Source: Lepturacanthus savala (Eukaryota; Chordata; Actinopteri; Scombriformes; Trichiuridae). From it: DNA of 64,000 nucleotides. This document shows positions 51,591 to 62,708 of the stretch, one piece after another. Where the stretch lies: assembly GCA_030544235.1 (NCBI GenBank), contig CM060468.1:4656758-4720757 (forward strand), read 5' to 3'. A model generated the notes under the pieces. That model made no database searches, was not told where the DNA came from, and saw only the letters and a program-made list of their open reading frames with translations. The position numbers and the translations under genes were made by a program. Position 1 is the stretch's first letter. Every line of letters begins with the position of its first letter.

Positions 51591-54500
51591 AGCATTCAGT
51601 GTCAATATCCAGGATATCTTAGATACCAGTGCTAAGTTTTTTTTTTAGTTTATTTTATTCTAAATTTGGGATCTTAATTAGATCTATGGATTTAGAGCAA
51701 CTTGAATATATGTTGTTTGAATTCAGAGGCTAAAACTTCAGAGAGATCATCACCGCCCTTCAGAAAATTACTTGATTTTTATTCAATTGCAACAATCACA
51801 GTTTTACACAGTGGTGAAGTCACATCCTTCTTCTCAACCTATTCCCGAACCAAACCCCCTTCCTACAACCCAATACATCCATTTTAACAACTTGAGAATG
51901 TGGAAATGGCATTCTCAGGAGAATTATGGGCGTAGACAGACATAAAAAAAAAATGGAGGACAAATTCCAGACACATTCATGATTGAATCAGATATATAAT
52001 TTCAAAGAAAAAAAATAATTCATTGCTGGAAATTCAATTACTTTTAAATGTCAAAATCTGGTGAGACAGATTTACTTCCATACTCAGGTTTATAGCTCTT
52101 AAATCATCTTGTGGGGTGTTGGCCGCCACAAACCAGTTTATATGTAATGTTATGACCTCAAGTATCAGTGAAATGTCAGTCGTGGGTGGAGATGTTTTAC
52201 TGTCTTAAACGTTCCGCAAACAGCAGCTCCTCATCCCGCCCTGCAGCGATGGCGGTGGAGTGAGTTGGAAAAGTTTGTGCAGCGAATGTTTGATATTCAA
52301 AGCTGCTGTGTGTTTACCCGGAAAAGTATTTTCATTCCTTTCATGTGTGTGAATCCATCTCAAATGTAATGGTGGTTTTCCATCTCCTCCGGTTTTCCTG
52401 GAACGCTGACACGGCTTGTGTTCTTGGGGAAACCTGTTGGAGACACTGACCTTTTATTTTTAGGACTCGTCGTACTTGGTGCTTCACACCCTGCTGCTAC
52501 AGCAGCTACTCGTTTTTTTTTTTTCACAGTTTTGCTGCCTCCTGCCAACAGAAGACTGTTGCTGATCAGCAAGCGTCTCGGCCCGTTTTCGAGGTCCAGC
52601 TGATGCGGTTGAGCCTGGCTCTAGCTCTGGTGGATGTTTCCGTGCTTGGAATTGTATTTAATTTCCAAATCTGAGCTCCGACTAGACATTTTTAACACAA
52701 GATTCTGTTTTTTGCAACCACATAATGTTATGTAGAATGCATACAAACATTTTTGACTGGTTCAATGTCAATGACTTTGTTTACAGGTACCTGTCACTAG
52801 TTTGGAGTTGCCAGATATGGTCTCTATGCTTGGTACAGCAAGGCTAGTGGGTAAAAATGGCAGCGTTTGCAAGTTTTGCAGCAGCTTCAAAGCTCCGGCC
52901 AACGGTATGTATGAATAACAAAAGAAAACCAAAGAAAAGCAAAAACCAGAGTCAATATGGATGAAGCAGATGCTAGACGGACTCATGTAAAGGATATGAC
53001 ATTACTGGTCATAAACCATCAACCTCTACACCAGAAAAGTTCACTGCATCAGGACATTGGAACATGTTATTTCTTAACTTATTTGACTTTAATCTCTTCA
53101 CTTATTGGTTTCTAGGTCAATAAGGAAGTACTGGGAGTAGGGGAGATGGTCACAGCACCGTCTCGTGTCTAATCCTCAGTACAAAAGTTCAACTACATTA
53201 CAAAATATCTGATTCTTGATAAGATAGCAGCTACAACTCCAGAAGGACAGGAAATGGCCAATCAGAGAGCTGGGAGAGTTGCAAAATCGATCCACGGTTT
53301 AAATCGGTCCACTGATAATTTCGGATGAATATGCATGAAACCACAGAGCAGATGTGTTGAGTATGACTGAGTGAGAGGTCGTTACTGTGCAGTGGCGCAA
53401 CAACGCAAATAAATGAAGTGAGCATGGACGAGATTTGTTTTCTCAAGTTAAATTATTCATTGCATGATAAGACTTCTTTTTTATTTATTTAACTGTGCAT
53501 GTAACAGATTGATTTGATATGCAGTGATGTCAGCATTGTGCATTTTCTGCTATAAAAGTACATTTGTAACTATATATTATTTTACTGGAGTGCAGATTTC
53601 TTTATTTCCTAGTGAAATGTGCCAACATGGCCTCTGCTCAGCGTTGGTATTAAGCTCCAGGACACTGTCAGGCTTAAAAGGCCACACGGCCCAGTGGTGG
53701 AAAACACATTTGGGCCCCGTTCTCACGCAAAAAACGTCACGCTGCCTCAGACTCGGACTCTCGGAGCGTGCGCCGGCTCGCTGGATGAACTTTTCAAATC
53801 CCCCGCGCACACGCCAGGCAGCCAGCCGCTGCGTGACCATCTGCTGTTACTTTAAAATATCACACGACCGCTCGTATTCTTGTTTTGGGAAAAAGCGGCG
53901 CCGCTTCCCGTCTCTGGTTCGCTGCCTTTTGTTTTCACTTCGTGTCTCGATGCTCGGGCCTTTTCCAGATGAATCGCTCGCGAGTTCTGGCTTTCTCAGA
54001 TTTGAAAAAAGAAAAAAATATAAAAAAGAAGAAAATCAGTGTCCTTGCACTCCCTCAGCTGCATTTCATACTCCTTTATCGCTTTCCCCTTTTAGAAATT
54101 TCAAGGTTACAATTAAGGATTTGCTATTCCTGCAGTCTCACTGCATTGGACTGTAAAGACAAAGCTAATAAATAATGCATAAAGGAATAAAAGTGCTCTA
54201 TTTCTGCTTCAGGCAAGTTGGGCTTCATTATTTACTGTATATAGCCTCCCGCTGCTTCCTGTGATTGACAGACAGATGTCATGACTGTGCAGCTGTGCCA
54301 CGAGCAGGAAAAGACCGGAAAGAGGCAACATCTGTGCACCTGACCTGGCTGAAGAGGATCTGAGGATGTGATGGTTTCAGATACAGCAGACACGCAGCAG
54401 TCTGGGCACCGGCGTCGTCCCTGGTGACGTAAGTGAAGAGGTTTTTGCAGAATCTTAAATCTGTTTGTGTTTGTGGGGGTCGACAGTGAAGGTGACAGCG

Positions 54501-55338
54501 CCTGCGGCTCCCTGCTCATCCCCGCTCTGCTGTTCACTCCACAAAATAAAAGGTCCTGTGAATGTTTTCATTCTGTCATCAGGAAATCTGAGGACAAGTT
54601 CAGTAGCGCTAGGCTTTAATAAGCCTTCATTAGCTTAAGATCTGTGTCGTGACACAGTGTGGAAAAAAAAACTGTTTACACATGAAGCAGAATGTTACAG
54701 TGGCTTGACAAATGATTAATGCAGTATAGGCAGTATCCACTAGATGGAGACACTCTATTAATAATGGACGTCTGCTCCCAGCTATCCTCAGCACGTCTCC
54801 AGTAAAAAGACAATTATTGATGCGTTTTCACTGTCCACAAATGACTAATCCTAACATTCATTCAACTTTGAAATCGATCAAGCTCACATTAAAAGTGGAT
54901 TAAAAGCAACAAAAGCATGAAATAACAACATGGAGGAAATCTGGAACAGCGGGTTCTAATGTCCCGATGGACAAATGTGTTAAAATATGTAATGTTGATT
55001 AGACGACTCTTTTTTAATTTTATGTATTACCTTTTAAAATTTGCTGTAACCACAGCAGTCTTTATAAAAATGATCAATTTTGATTTGTATCATAAATCAT
55101 GATCTGCCTTAAGGGAGCTTCAGTCTGTGCAGCAATAAAACTTCCTTTGTTCTTAGACTGTTGATTCAGAAAAGAGGAAAAATATGGGGAAAAAAGATGA
55201 AGAAGCTTCAAGAAGATTCATGCTCAGTGCAGTTTATATGTCCATTATCGATTCTATGAGTTGGAGTCTGTCATCTTCATGGTATACTGTAGCTGTTTAA
55301 ACCTATTCTACTGCAGATTAATGTTAAATAGGGTGATA
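51591..55338. other. intergenic stretch, one less AT-rich block
   Basis: No gene is recognised. The part at 53600-54240 holds a CpG-rich segment (53690-53960). It is followed by repeat-free AT-rich DNA with TAAT cores and may be a conserved noncoding element. The 210-codon ORF at 53524-54156 has no recognisable domain and ends in low-complexity sequence, so it is not called as a gene. Confidence 0.4.
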
Positions 55339-55740
55339 TCAGGTAAAATGGGTCAGTTTTTTGGTAAATCTCTTGGGACAATAACACCAAATATGCCTTT
55401 TCCATGGATATTTATGACTAATAATGACTGTTTCTGATTGTTTTATGTTGGAATAATGTGATAAAATGTAATTAGTGAGTCTTGATATATCCACTGTGCC
55501 ACCTTTTTGCACGAGTGGTTTCAGATAAAATGAGTTTAGTTACATTTGTCATGCCAGGCTATTACCATGCACATTTCTGGTTCAGTCTAGATTTGAAGCA
55601 TTGTCTCGTCCACCATAGAAAGCACAAACTAACCAAACCTGTTACTCGTCCAGCACAGTTATGTCAACAGTTTGAAATCATTTGACTTTAATTCCCAGAG
55701 GTGCAGGGACCCCAAAACCTAAATAGCCCATTTTACCTGA
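55339..55740. mobile_element. unassigned 402-bp terminal-inverted-repeat element
   Basis: Starts TCAGGTAAAATGGG at 55339 and ends with its exact complement, CCCATTTTACCTGA, at 55740, a 14-bp perfect terminal inverted repeat. The next few bases are weakly similar. The 402-bp interior is noncoding. Flanks read GTGATA on the left and AGATAA on the right, so a short GATA-containing target duplication is possible but not proven. The size and ends fit a MITE; I do not recognise the family. Confidence 0.55.
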
Positions 55741-56221
55741 AGATAAATGTACAAACACAACAATGATTAACTCATTTCCAGTTGTATTTACAGACACAGC
55801 TAAAATTAGAATTAGAATTATTCTGGAAGCCCAAAATATGGAAAAAACAAACAAATACTTGAAATTGTTTAAATTGTGGGTCCTGATTCTACAACCTATA
55901 AAAACGTTTTAATGGAATTATGGAAATGATTAAACTTTTCCATTAAGTTAAATTTTTTTGGAAAGGGTCTGTATAAAGTAGCTTCAAATGAAGCAACACT
56001 TACTTGATGTTCATCATTTTTACAGTTGGGTATGAAAAGGAGGATTTTAATTTGCATAGAATTAATGAGGTCACATGACCAGGATATCCTGTTTGTCAGT
56101 TGAACTCACTGTCTAGGTTAGGTAAATATTTATTTATTTATTACATTTAATTCAAATTTGATGTTATATGTTTTTGCTAAAAAGATTTACCATATGGCAA
56201 CAATATGTAAAATTCCTAGCA
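55741..56221. other. AT-rich stretch, nothing recognised
   Basis: No gene, repeat family or regulatory motif could be supported here. Confidence 0.5.
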
Positions 56222-56492
56222 GGCAGGGATACACCCCAGATGGTCGCCAGCCAATTGTGGAGCACACACACCATACAATCACACATTCACACCTATGGAC
56301 AATTTAGAGACTCCAATTATCCTCAGCATGTTTTTGGACTGTGGGAGGAAGATGGAGAACCTGGTGAAAACCCACGCAGACACGGGGAGAACATGCAAAC
56401 TCCACATAAAAAGGTTCCGGTCCCAGACAGGTCTTGAACCTGCAACCATCTTGCTGTGAGGCAATAGCACTAACCCCTGCACCACCACACCA
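56222..56492 (-). mobile_element. tRNA-derived SINE (DANA/V-SINE type), 3'-truncated
   Basis: On the minus strand it follows the full copy at 57427-57788 block by block. The tRNA-like head has a perfect RNA polymerase III B box, GGTTCAAGACC (complement at 56430-56440). Next come the central GGAGTTTGCATGTTCTCCCC and GTGGGTTTTCACC blocks, then GCCAATTGTGG. It breaks off at GGCAGGGATACACCCC, so about 90 bases of 3' end are missing. No target duplication was found, as expected for a truncated copy. Confidence 0.9.
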
Positions 56493-57410
56493 CACACTTT
56501 TACCATGTCTAAGTAATATTTCATGCAATAGAGGGTTAAGAATGAATAAGAATCTTTTCTACTGAAGTGCATCACTTGAGTAAATGTACTTAGTTCCTTT
56601 CTAACACTAAACAATCACAGTGATGTACTTCATAATTATTTGTGATGAACCCAACCAGCTTTGAGTGTGTGTCTGTGGTGCTGAACACATGGTGCAAAGC
56701 ATTCATTGAACAGTATAAATAGAAGTTGAACACAGTAAAACACACAGTACGGCTTCCACTCTGTATATGATGAAATGTCTCGTTTTTCTTACTATGAAAA
56801 GAGACAGAAGCAACAGGTGTGATTATAGGTTTGTATTCAGCGAGGCCTGCAGCAGGTGTTTTGATGGACAGCAGCATTATAGTATAATTACAACATGAAT
56901 TATATAGATGTGTGTGGAGCAGACTTACTGTGCTGATCTGAGGTTTACTGGTGAAATCTCAAAGGACCGAGATTAGAAATAGCAACAATAAGGACAAGCA
57001 GCCGCAGCCTGTTACTGAAATAAGAATAAAGCGCTGGACCTCAGTGTGAAGGGCAGAGGAAGCATCTGCATACAACCATGCTATTTCTACAAGTGTATCC
57101 CTTCATCAGCAGGTTGTTTCTAGAAGAATAAAAGGTAATCCTGCTGGGGATCCTTGAAGAGGATAAATGGGTTATGAAATAAATACATGATTGAATTCTA
57201 TTAAACTGATTCCTTTAGAGACATTTACCACGCGTTTCCTGCGTCAATTTTCACTTGAGGACTACAGAGAACAGTCGATCTAATCAAATAGTTATTAGAC
57301 TCTGTTGTTGTTGCTATTTTGTTTTCTTTATTTTGACATTGTAAATGCAGATATATCCACCTGTTGGTACTGAACAGAACATCTTGATTTATCCTTCAGA
57401 TTTATCACAG
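56493..57410. other. intergenic stretch without recognisable gene
   Basis: AT-rich DNA with short ORFs only; nothing identified. Confidence 0.5.
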
Positions 57411-57426
57411 ACTAATTGTAGTTTTT

Positions 57427-57788
57427 GGGGGCGACACGGTGGCGCAGGGGTTAGCGCTGTTGCCTCACAGAAAGAAGGTCGCAGGTTCAAGACCTCCTTG
57501 GTCCTGGGTCTGGGACCTTTCTGTGTGGAGTTTGCATGTTCTCCCCGTGTCTGCGTGGGTTTTCACCGGGTACTCCGGCTTCCTCCCACAGTCCAAAAAC
57601 ATGCTCAGGTTAATTGGCAACTCTAAATTGCCCATAGGTGTGAGTGTGTGAGTGAATGGTGTGTGTGCCCCACGATTGGCTGGCGACCATCTGGGGTGTA
57701 TCCCTGCCTCTCGCCGTAACGCGCTGGGATAGGCTCCAGCAGACCCCTGCGACCCTCATGAGGAATAAGCAGGTATAGAAAATGACTG
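57427..57788 (+). mobile_element. tRNA-derived SINE (DANA/V-SINE type), full-length
   Basis: The head is tRNA-like, with A box TGGCGCAGGGG near 57439 and B box GGTTCAAGACC near 57483-57493, the internal promoter of RNA polymerase III. A central domain (GTGTGGAGTTTGCATGTTCT, GTCTGCGTGGGTTTTC, GGCTTCCTCCCACAGTCC) follows, as in zebrafish DANA and other V-SINE-type elements. The tail is GGGATAGGCTCCAGC, GCGACCCTCATGAGGAATAA and AATGACTG. A perfect 16-bp target-site duplication, ACTAATTGTAGTTTTT, flanks it at 57411-57426 and 57789-57804. That supports a complete and fairly recent insertion by LINE machinery. Confidence 0.95.
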
Positions 57789-57804
57789 ACTAATTGTAGT
57801 TTTT

Positions 57805-58266
57805 TACAAAGTTTTTTATATACTTTCAAGAATATGCATTTTATTGTAGTTATATCGCCAAATGTGCCACAAAAGGCGAAACCTCTGCAAACAGAAATGA
57901 TGCAAAAACAAAAAACACACAATCACATGAAACAAATGATATAGATACAAATAAAGAAGGAGAGCATCGTTACGTAGCTAATGTTGGTGTGTTTTAATTA
58001 AATTTAACCATAGTTTTCATTCATATTTGACACTTAATGTAAGTTTAGGCCAGGAAGATGGCAAAGAAAATAATTATAATTATATTATTGAATTATTTTA
58101 TTCTTTGAATCTATCTTTATTGATCCTTCAGACATAAACAAAAAATATTCAATTATCATTTTGGAAGTATGTTTTTCAATTTGTATTATATCTGATACAT
58201 CAGGCCTTAGGGTCCTCACAACTTATATTTTTTTAACAAACAAAAATATGTAAAACACAAGATTGT
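57805..58266. other. AT-rich stretch, nothing firm
   Basis: No gene. Positions 58185-58215 resemble 58541-58572 (GTATTATAT...GATAC...TTAGGG), perhaps subterminal sequence of the piggyBac fragment described next. Confidence 0.4.
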
Positions 58267-58494
58267 TTAACACAGTAAACAATGAATAATCCACCGATGG
58301 AACTGGCAAGGTGGAAGAGCAAAACCTCTATATTTTGCATAGTGGTAGTCCTGAAAACAGTTTCTGTCCTTGTTCAGGCAAAGATGGACTTTGCATTTCT
58401 CACAGTAGACACAGGTGAAGTGGGATTTGTCTCTGCAGTGTTTGCATCTCTCACCGCATGATACATGTGTTTGATTGTAAACGTCAGGTTTTTC
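58267..58494 (-). pseudogene. piggyBac transposase C-terminal fragment (Cys-rich domain)
   Basis: The minus strand reads an open frame of about 75 codons ending at TAA 58267-58269. It includes CGERCKHCRDKSHFTC, then VYCEKCKVHLCL, then NCFQDYHYAKY. The spacing of C-x2-C pairs and the final C-F-x2-Y/F-H match the cysteine-rich zinc-binding domain at the C-terminus of piggyBac/PGBD transposases, which binds the transposon ends. The catalytic domain is absent. A TTAA at 58576-58579 preceded by ATAGGG (complement TTAACCCTAT) lies about 80 bp upstream on the minus strand and looks like a piggyBac terminus. This is therefore an internally deleted element whose last coding part happens to remain open. 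Confidence 0.65.
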
Positions 58495-58580
58495 AGGAAA
58501 AAAAATATATTGTACTGATGATAGAAAGGCCTTAAAAGTTAATGTATTATATATGATACGTACGGCTTTATAGGGTTAAC

Positions 58581-58790
58581 CTTCTGATGCAATGAGCAAA
58601 CACATTGTACCATTAGAACACTGGACTGATAGTTGCTGGAAATGGGCCTCTATACACCTATGTAGATATTAATGCACCAAAAACCAGACATTTGCAGCTA
58701 GAATAGGCATTTACTACATTAGCAATGTATAGAGTGTATTTATGATTAAAGTTACCTTTATTGAAAAATAAAGCATTGCAGCATTTCTGT
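58581..58790 (-). mobile_element. partial second copy of the Tc1-type MITE at 9815-10152
   Basis: The reverse complement shares with 9880-10060 the order ATACACTCTATACATTGC, TATTCTAGCTGCAAATGTCT, GTATAGAGGCCCATTTCCAG, CAGTGTTCTAATGGTACAAT and TCAGAAGG. It contains an additional segment (TGGTTTTTGGTGCATTAATA) missing from the other copy. Both termini are absent. Confidence 0.85.
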
Positions 58791-58958
58791 GTTTGCAGTA
58801 GTTTTGCTCCTGTTGGCCACCATATAAATGTAATAACAGCTGAAGGAAATATCAACTTCTTAAATGCACACAACAGAAAAAACACACACACACAAACAAC
58901 CAGATGCGCCCACAATCACACAAATATGAGATGGCACGGCTAGATTCCAAAACAAGTT

Positions 58959-58964
58959 TTTATT
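58959..58964 (-). terminator. candidate clstn2 polyadenylation signal
   Basis: The + strand TTTATT gives AATAAA on the minus strand, followed by AACTTGTTTTGG as a possible T/GT-rich downstream element. It is one of at least three candidates. Confidence 0.35.
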
Positions 58965-60114
58965 GGCCAATTTACAGAAAGTGCTGTAGTGACCATTCCA
59001 AAGGAAAGCAGACCAAAGAGTCCAGAGAAGAAGAAGAAGGAAAAAGAAAAGAAAACTAAAAAAAAAGAAAGAAGACTTTTACACATTATACAAGGTTTCC
59101 ATGTTAATTTCACCATCCTCCTCCTCCTAAAATGAACGCCGGGACAATTAGGGCTCAGAGGCCGATGCAAAAGCCACCAAAGGTCGGTGAGGAGGGGAAC
59201 AGGAGGGGGAGGGAGGGGTGCTAGGAGGGAGGTGACGTCACAAGACCAGGTGTCACAGTAGATGAAGGAAAACTCCTAAACAACATATGAGATCTTTACA
59301 TGAACATACAGTAGAGCTACAGTATACACATACAGTAGGTTCTCCCAGCTACGCCCACAGGACAGCTGTCAAAAAGGCTCACTAGGTTGGAGGAGGACCG
59401 CTGCTATCAGCCCTACACATCTGTTTCATCCTCCTGTTTTTTCTTTTGTTTTTTTGTGGGATGCTTTTTTTACTTCTTTTTTTATCGAACGTTACAGACA
59501 GATTGGATTCAAGATGGCCACACGCCAGGAGAGATTAATGCCCTTTCACTTCACGGCGAGGGGAAACCTTGGACTGGGTGGTCTGATTGTGTCAAACGTG
59601 ACACCAGCTTTCAACCTCTCTCTCCTTTCATACTTTTAAAGGTGCACCAGGCAACTTCACAACTCAGTTCACCCCCGAGTGGCGGCTAATGAGGTAGGAT
59701 TTATGTAATGTGACATCAGCCCTAGACCTACGTTTATCCTATTAATGCTGCGTTTAATGCGTGAGTTGGAAATGTGGCTTTTTTTCTTGTAATTCAAGTT
59801 TGAAAACAACAGATGTACAACTGTTTTTTTCCTCATGGAACAGCTAATTCATTTAATCACTACTTATACACTAATATGAAAATGACACAAATGCAGTGGA
59901 TTATGGGCATTAAAGTAATCTTGTAGATTTTTAGCTACATGATGTAGAGCCTGACTGATACATTGGTGGAGTCACTGTTATTGGACAGAAAGATCAGTAG
60001 GAGCCACTGATGAATCAAGAAGTTGGAGAAATATCAGATGTATTTTTGGAGCCAAGCAGCTCTATAGTATTTGTATGTTTTCTGCAATGGAAGTCTATGG
60101 CAGCTCATAGAACC

Positions 60115-60650
60115 GTCTGGTAAAAAGTTGTGAAATTTGAGACATTGACTGGGGACAGTCCCCTGATTAATGGCACCAAGTTTCATGTTGCTACCTCAAA
60201 CTCTCTAGTGCCACCAACTGGTCAAAGTCAGAGCAATTTACCACCGAGATAGATTTTCCGCCCATAACAGCCAATTGAAATTGTGGCTAAACAGGAAGTG
60301 ATTTCACATCTCAGCAGCACTTTTATGTATCAAAACCAAACTAGGTACATCATAATGGGAGGAACTCTGGTGACCTTTGACCTCTAGGGTCTGCTGATTA
60401 CAAGCTGTAATTGGCAAAAATGTGTTTTGGCTCATATCTCATGATGTGTTTGGGTTAGATGGCTTGTAGCAAGTGGCCTTATATCTCTGCCCAATTTTGG
60501 TGTATCAACATGAAACTTCTTGTAGGTGCTTATGGCCATCTCTCTGGTCTAACTCCATTCTGTTGCCATGGCAACTTTTGCCTTATTCACTGCTTGCCCC
60601 CTCATTGCTGCTTGCAGCTATATTTTGTTGTTTGGAGATCAATCTCTTAA
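60115..60650. repeat. teleost interspersed repeat, unclassified
   Basis: The phrases CTCTAGTGCCACCAACTGG, CCATTCTGTTGCCATGGCAA and CATTGCTGCTTGCAGCTATA are familiar to me from a repeat found in many fish genomes. There is no second copy in this window, so the call rests on recall and the class is unknown. Confidence 0.45.
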
Positions 60651-62482
60651 CATAAAGGCTGGAGAAAAAAAGTTGAGGGCAGCTTGTTAAAATTCCCCAT
60701 TGAATCTGCTGAGCATCTCTGAGTTCATTGCTACATGCAGGCATTTGATTTATCATTAGTATAAAAATATTAAATCATTTTAATGTTCATAATACAGGCT
60801 TCATAATAAATGGCTTCTTTTAGTATTTATTAGAATTCTATAGACTTCTTACAATAGAAAATGTTTTTTGTTTGCATTTATTGTTGAGGATTTACTGTTT
60901 AAAATGCAATAGTGGATTTGTTGTTAATGAATTCAATATCAATAACAGCCTCAAATATCTAGTATCAGTCAGGCTCTGCTGTTGCCGTTTCTTGACTCTT
61001 TTGCTTGTTCATTGAAAGACAATTTCATGAGCTGGGATTCCAAAGTTCAGCTGGAGCTAATATGAAGTTTCAGCAGTCTGAGTTTGTCAAATAAACGTCC
61101 TCTGAAGTTAGTCTTCTTTAGTGCAAACTCCTTCTACTACCATCAGCAATAAAACACTGTTGGGGGGAAATTGACTGAGGAAATTTCACTCTAGATTCAA
61201 GCAACTTTGCAAGAATTATTTGCATTTTTTTGGGGGGGGGGAATTTGCATTACAAGAGGACTGTGGATTTTGTTCCCTATCACTTGCAATGCAATCACAT
61301 TAGGATTGCTTCGCAGCTAGTGCAGACTCGGGGAATGAAAATCCTCTTTTTCCGACCTTCCAACCTCTGCAACATTCAGGACTGAAGTGAAAATGAAGCG
61401 AAAGTGAAAGTAGTGGAGATAATCTTGTAGCTTTCTGTGGATGGAACACTAGTTGTTGTTAAGGACCTCGCTGCTGTGACCACACCTGAGAATCATTTCA
61501 TTCTGGGGGCAGATCTTGTGGTTTATATAAGACACATTTCTCTATCATTTAGACTTATAATAGTATAATTAAATATATCTGTCTTTTTTACAAAACAATG
61601 AGATAATAATTGCCTAGTGCAGCTTTAACTGACCCAGTCACTGTGTAGGCAGTGGCACATCCATCCAAACAAACCCAGCTGAGCTAGAAACACACACACA
61701 GAGGACTGATGGGTCTGTTCTTACAGACTCCTGCAGGCTAAGGGCTTAGGGTGTGTACGTACATATGATGAAGTGTCTGTGTGTGTGTTGTGTACATGTG
61801 GAGAGGGGGGTGGATGAAGTGGGTGGGTCACGTTGGGTGGGTGGGGGTGGGGGGGTCACCTACTATACTCAGTATTTACAAGAAAGGAGCGTATAAAAAT
61901 GTACAAGGAGACTCTGAACTCAAACCCCTCGGCTAGTTCAACATGACGTCTGTGACAGCACACCGATCATCTTTTTTGTTGTTGTTTTTTTTTTGTTAGT
62001 TTTGTTTGTTTTTGAGTACCATTGAAAATATGCTATTTCTGTAAAATCACCTGGCTTTGCTAGAATAAAGACTGATAAATAACATGAAGTATACAAACCA
62101 AAAAATAGTCTCAGTTTCTTTACTTTTGCTGTTTTTCTTAAATAAAGTCTGTTTTGCATTTTCATGGGACATCAGGAAATTGCACTGTGGAATGGGATAC
62201 ATCAAACTGAATGAATGGTGCGGGGGTTTGATTGACAACAGGGGATCAACACAACGTTATTTCATTAAAGACTGTGGGCGTGGTGCGTAGACTAACAGTA
62301 GAGAGATCATTTCGAGGAAAAACATCTCTGGGAATGTCCTAAATTTAGCGTACTGTCCCTTTAAGGAGTCATTTGATTGACGTGCAGTTTTACTGTCATA
62401 TTATCTTTTGTCAGCTGAATGTTTTCAGTATAAAACAAGAGGTTTTCTGACAAGGCTAAGGTTTAATCATTGCACTCACACA

Positions 62483-62498
62483 GTGTGTGTGTATGTGT

Positions 62499-62537
<39 letters not shown>
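62483..62537 (+). repeat. (GT)n microsatellite
   Basis: A 55-bp GT run with two GTAT interruptions, inside the presumed clstn2 3' UTR (AC on the transcript strand). Confidence 0.95.
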
Positions 62538-62538
<1 letters not shown>

Positions 62539-62708
62539 CAGTGTCATCTTCCAGTAGGGGGAGATACTACCTCATTTTTAGAGCTTCAACATCACATAGA
62601 AGAGAAAGTCTTTTTGTATCAGCCGTCTGATTGGAGGTTTGGAGGTTTTCAGTATGGATGTGTTGTACAATGAGTGTGTTTGTGTGACTGTGACTGTGAC
62701 TGTGCGTT

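Larger units (their letters stand above)
58940..62708 (-). other. clstn2: presumed clstn2 3' UTR
   Basis: From the calsyntenin stop codon (62709) the minus strand has no further exon-like coding sequence. The most plausible transcript end is AATAAA, complement at 58959-58964, followed by TTGTTTTGG. Sequence just before it (59270-59340, with repeated TACTGTATG/TACAGTA) looks like typical 3' UTR. Alternative AATAAA signals occur on the minus strand at about 60826 and 60874. A Pumilio-type site, TGTAAATA, lies on the minus strand at 61873-61880. The region also includes an interspersed repeat (60115-60650) and a TG microsatellite, so the exact extent is uncertain. Confidence 0.35.

Noticed and set aside
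53524..54156. 210-codon + strand ORF
   Set aside because: No domain, signal peptide or family resemblance; it ends in Lys-rich low complexity and shows no clear exon boundaries. A CpG-rich base composition explains the lack of stops.
57427..57500. tRNA-like A and B boxes as a tRNA gene
   Set aside because: They are the head of a SINE; a cloverleaf with a proper anticodon stem is not formed and the element continues into the SINE central domain.
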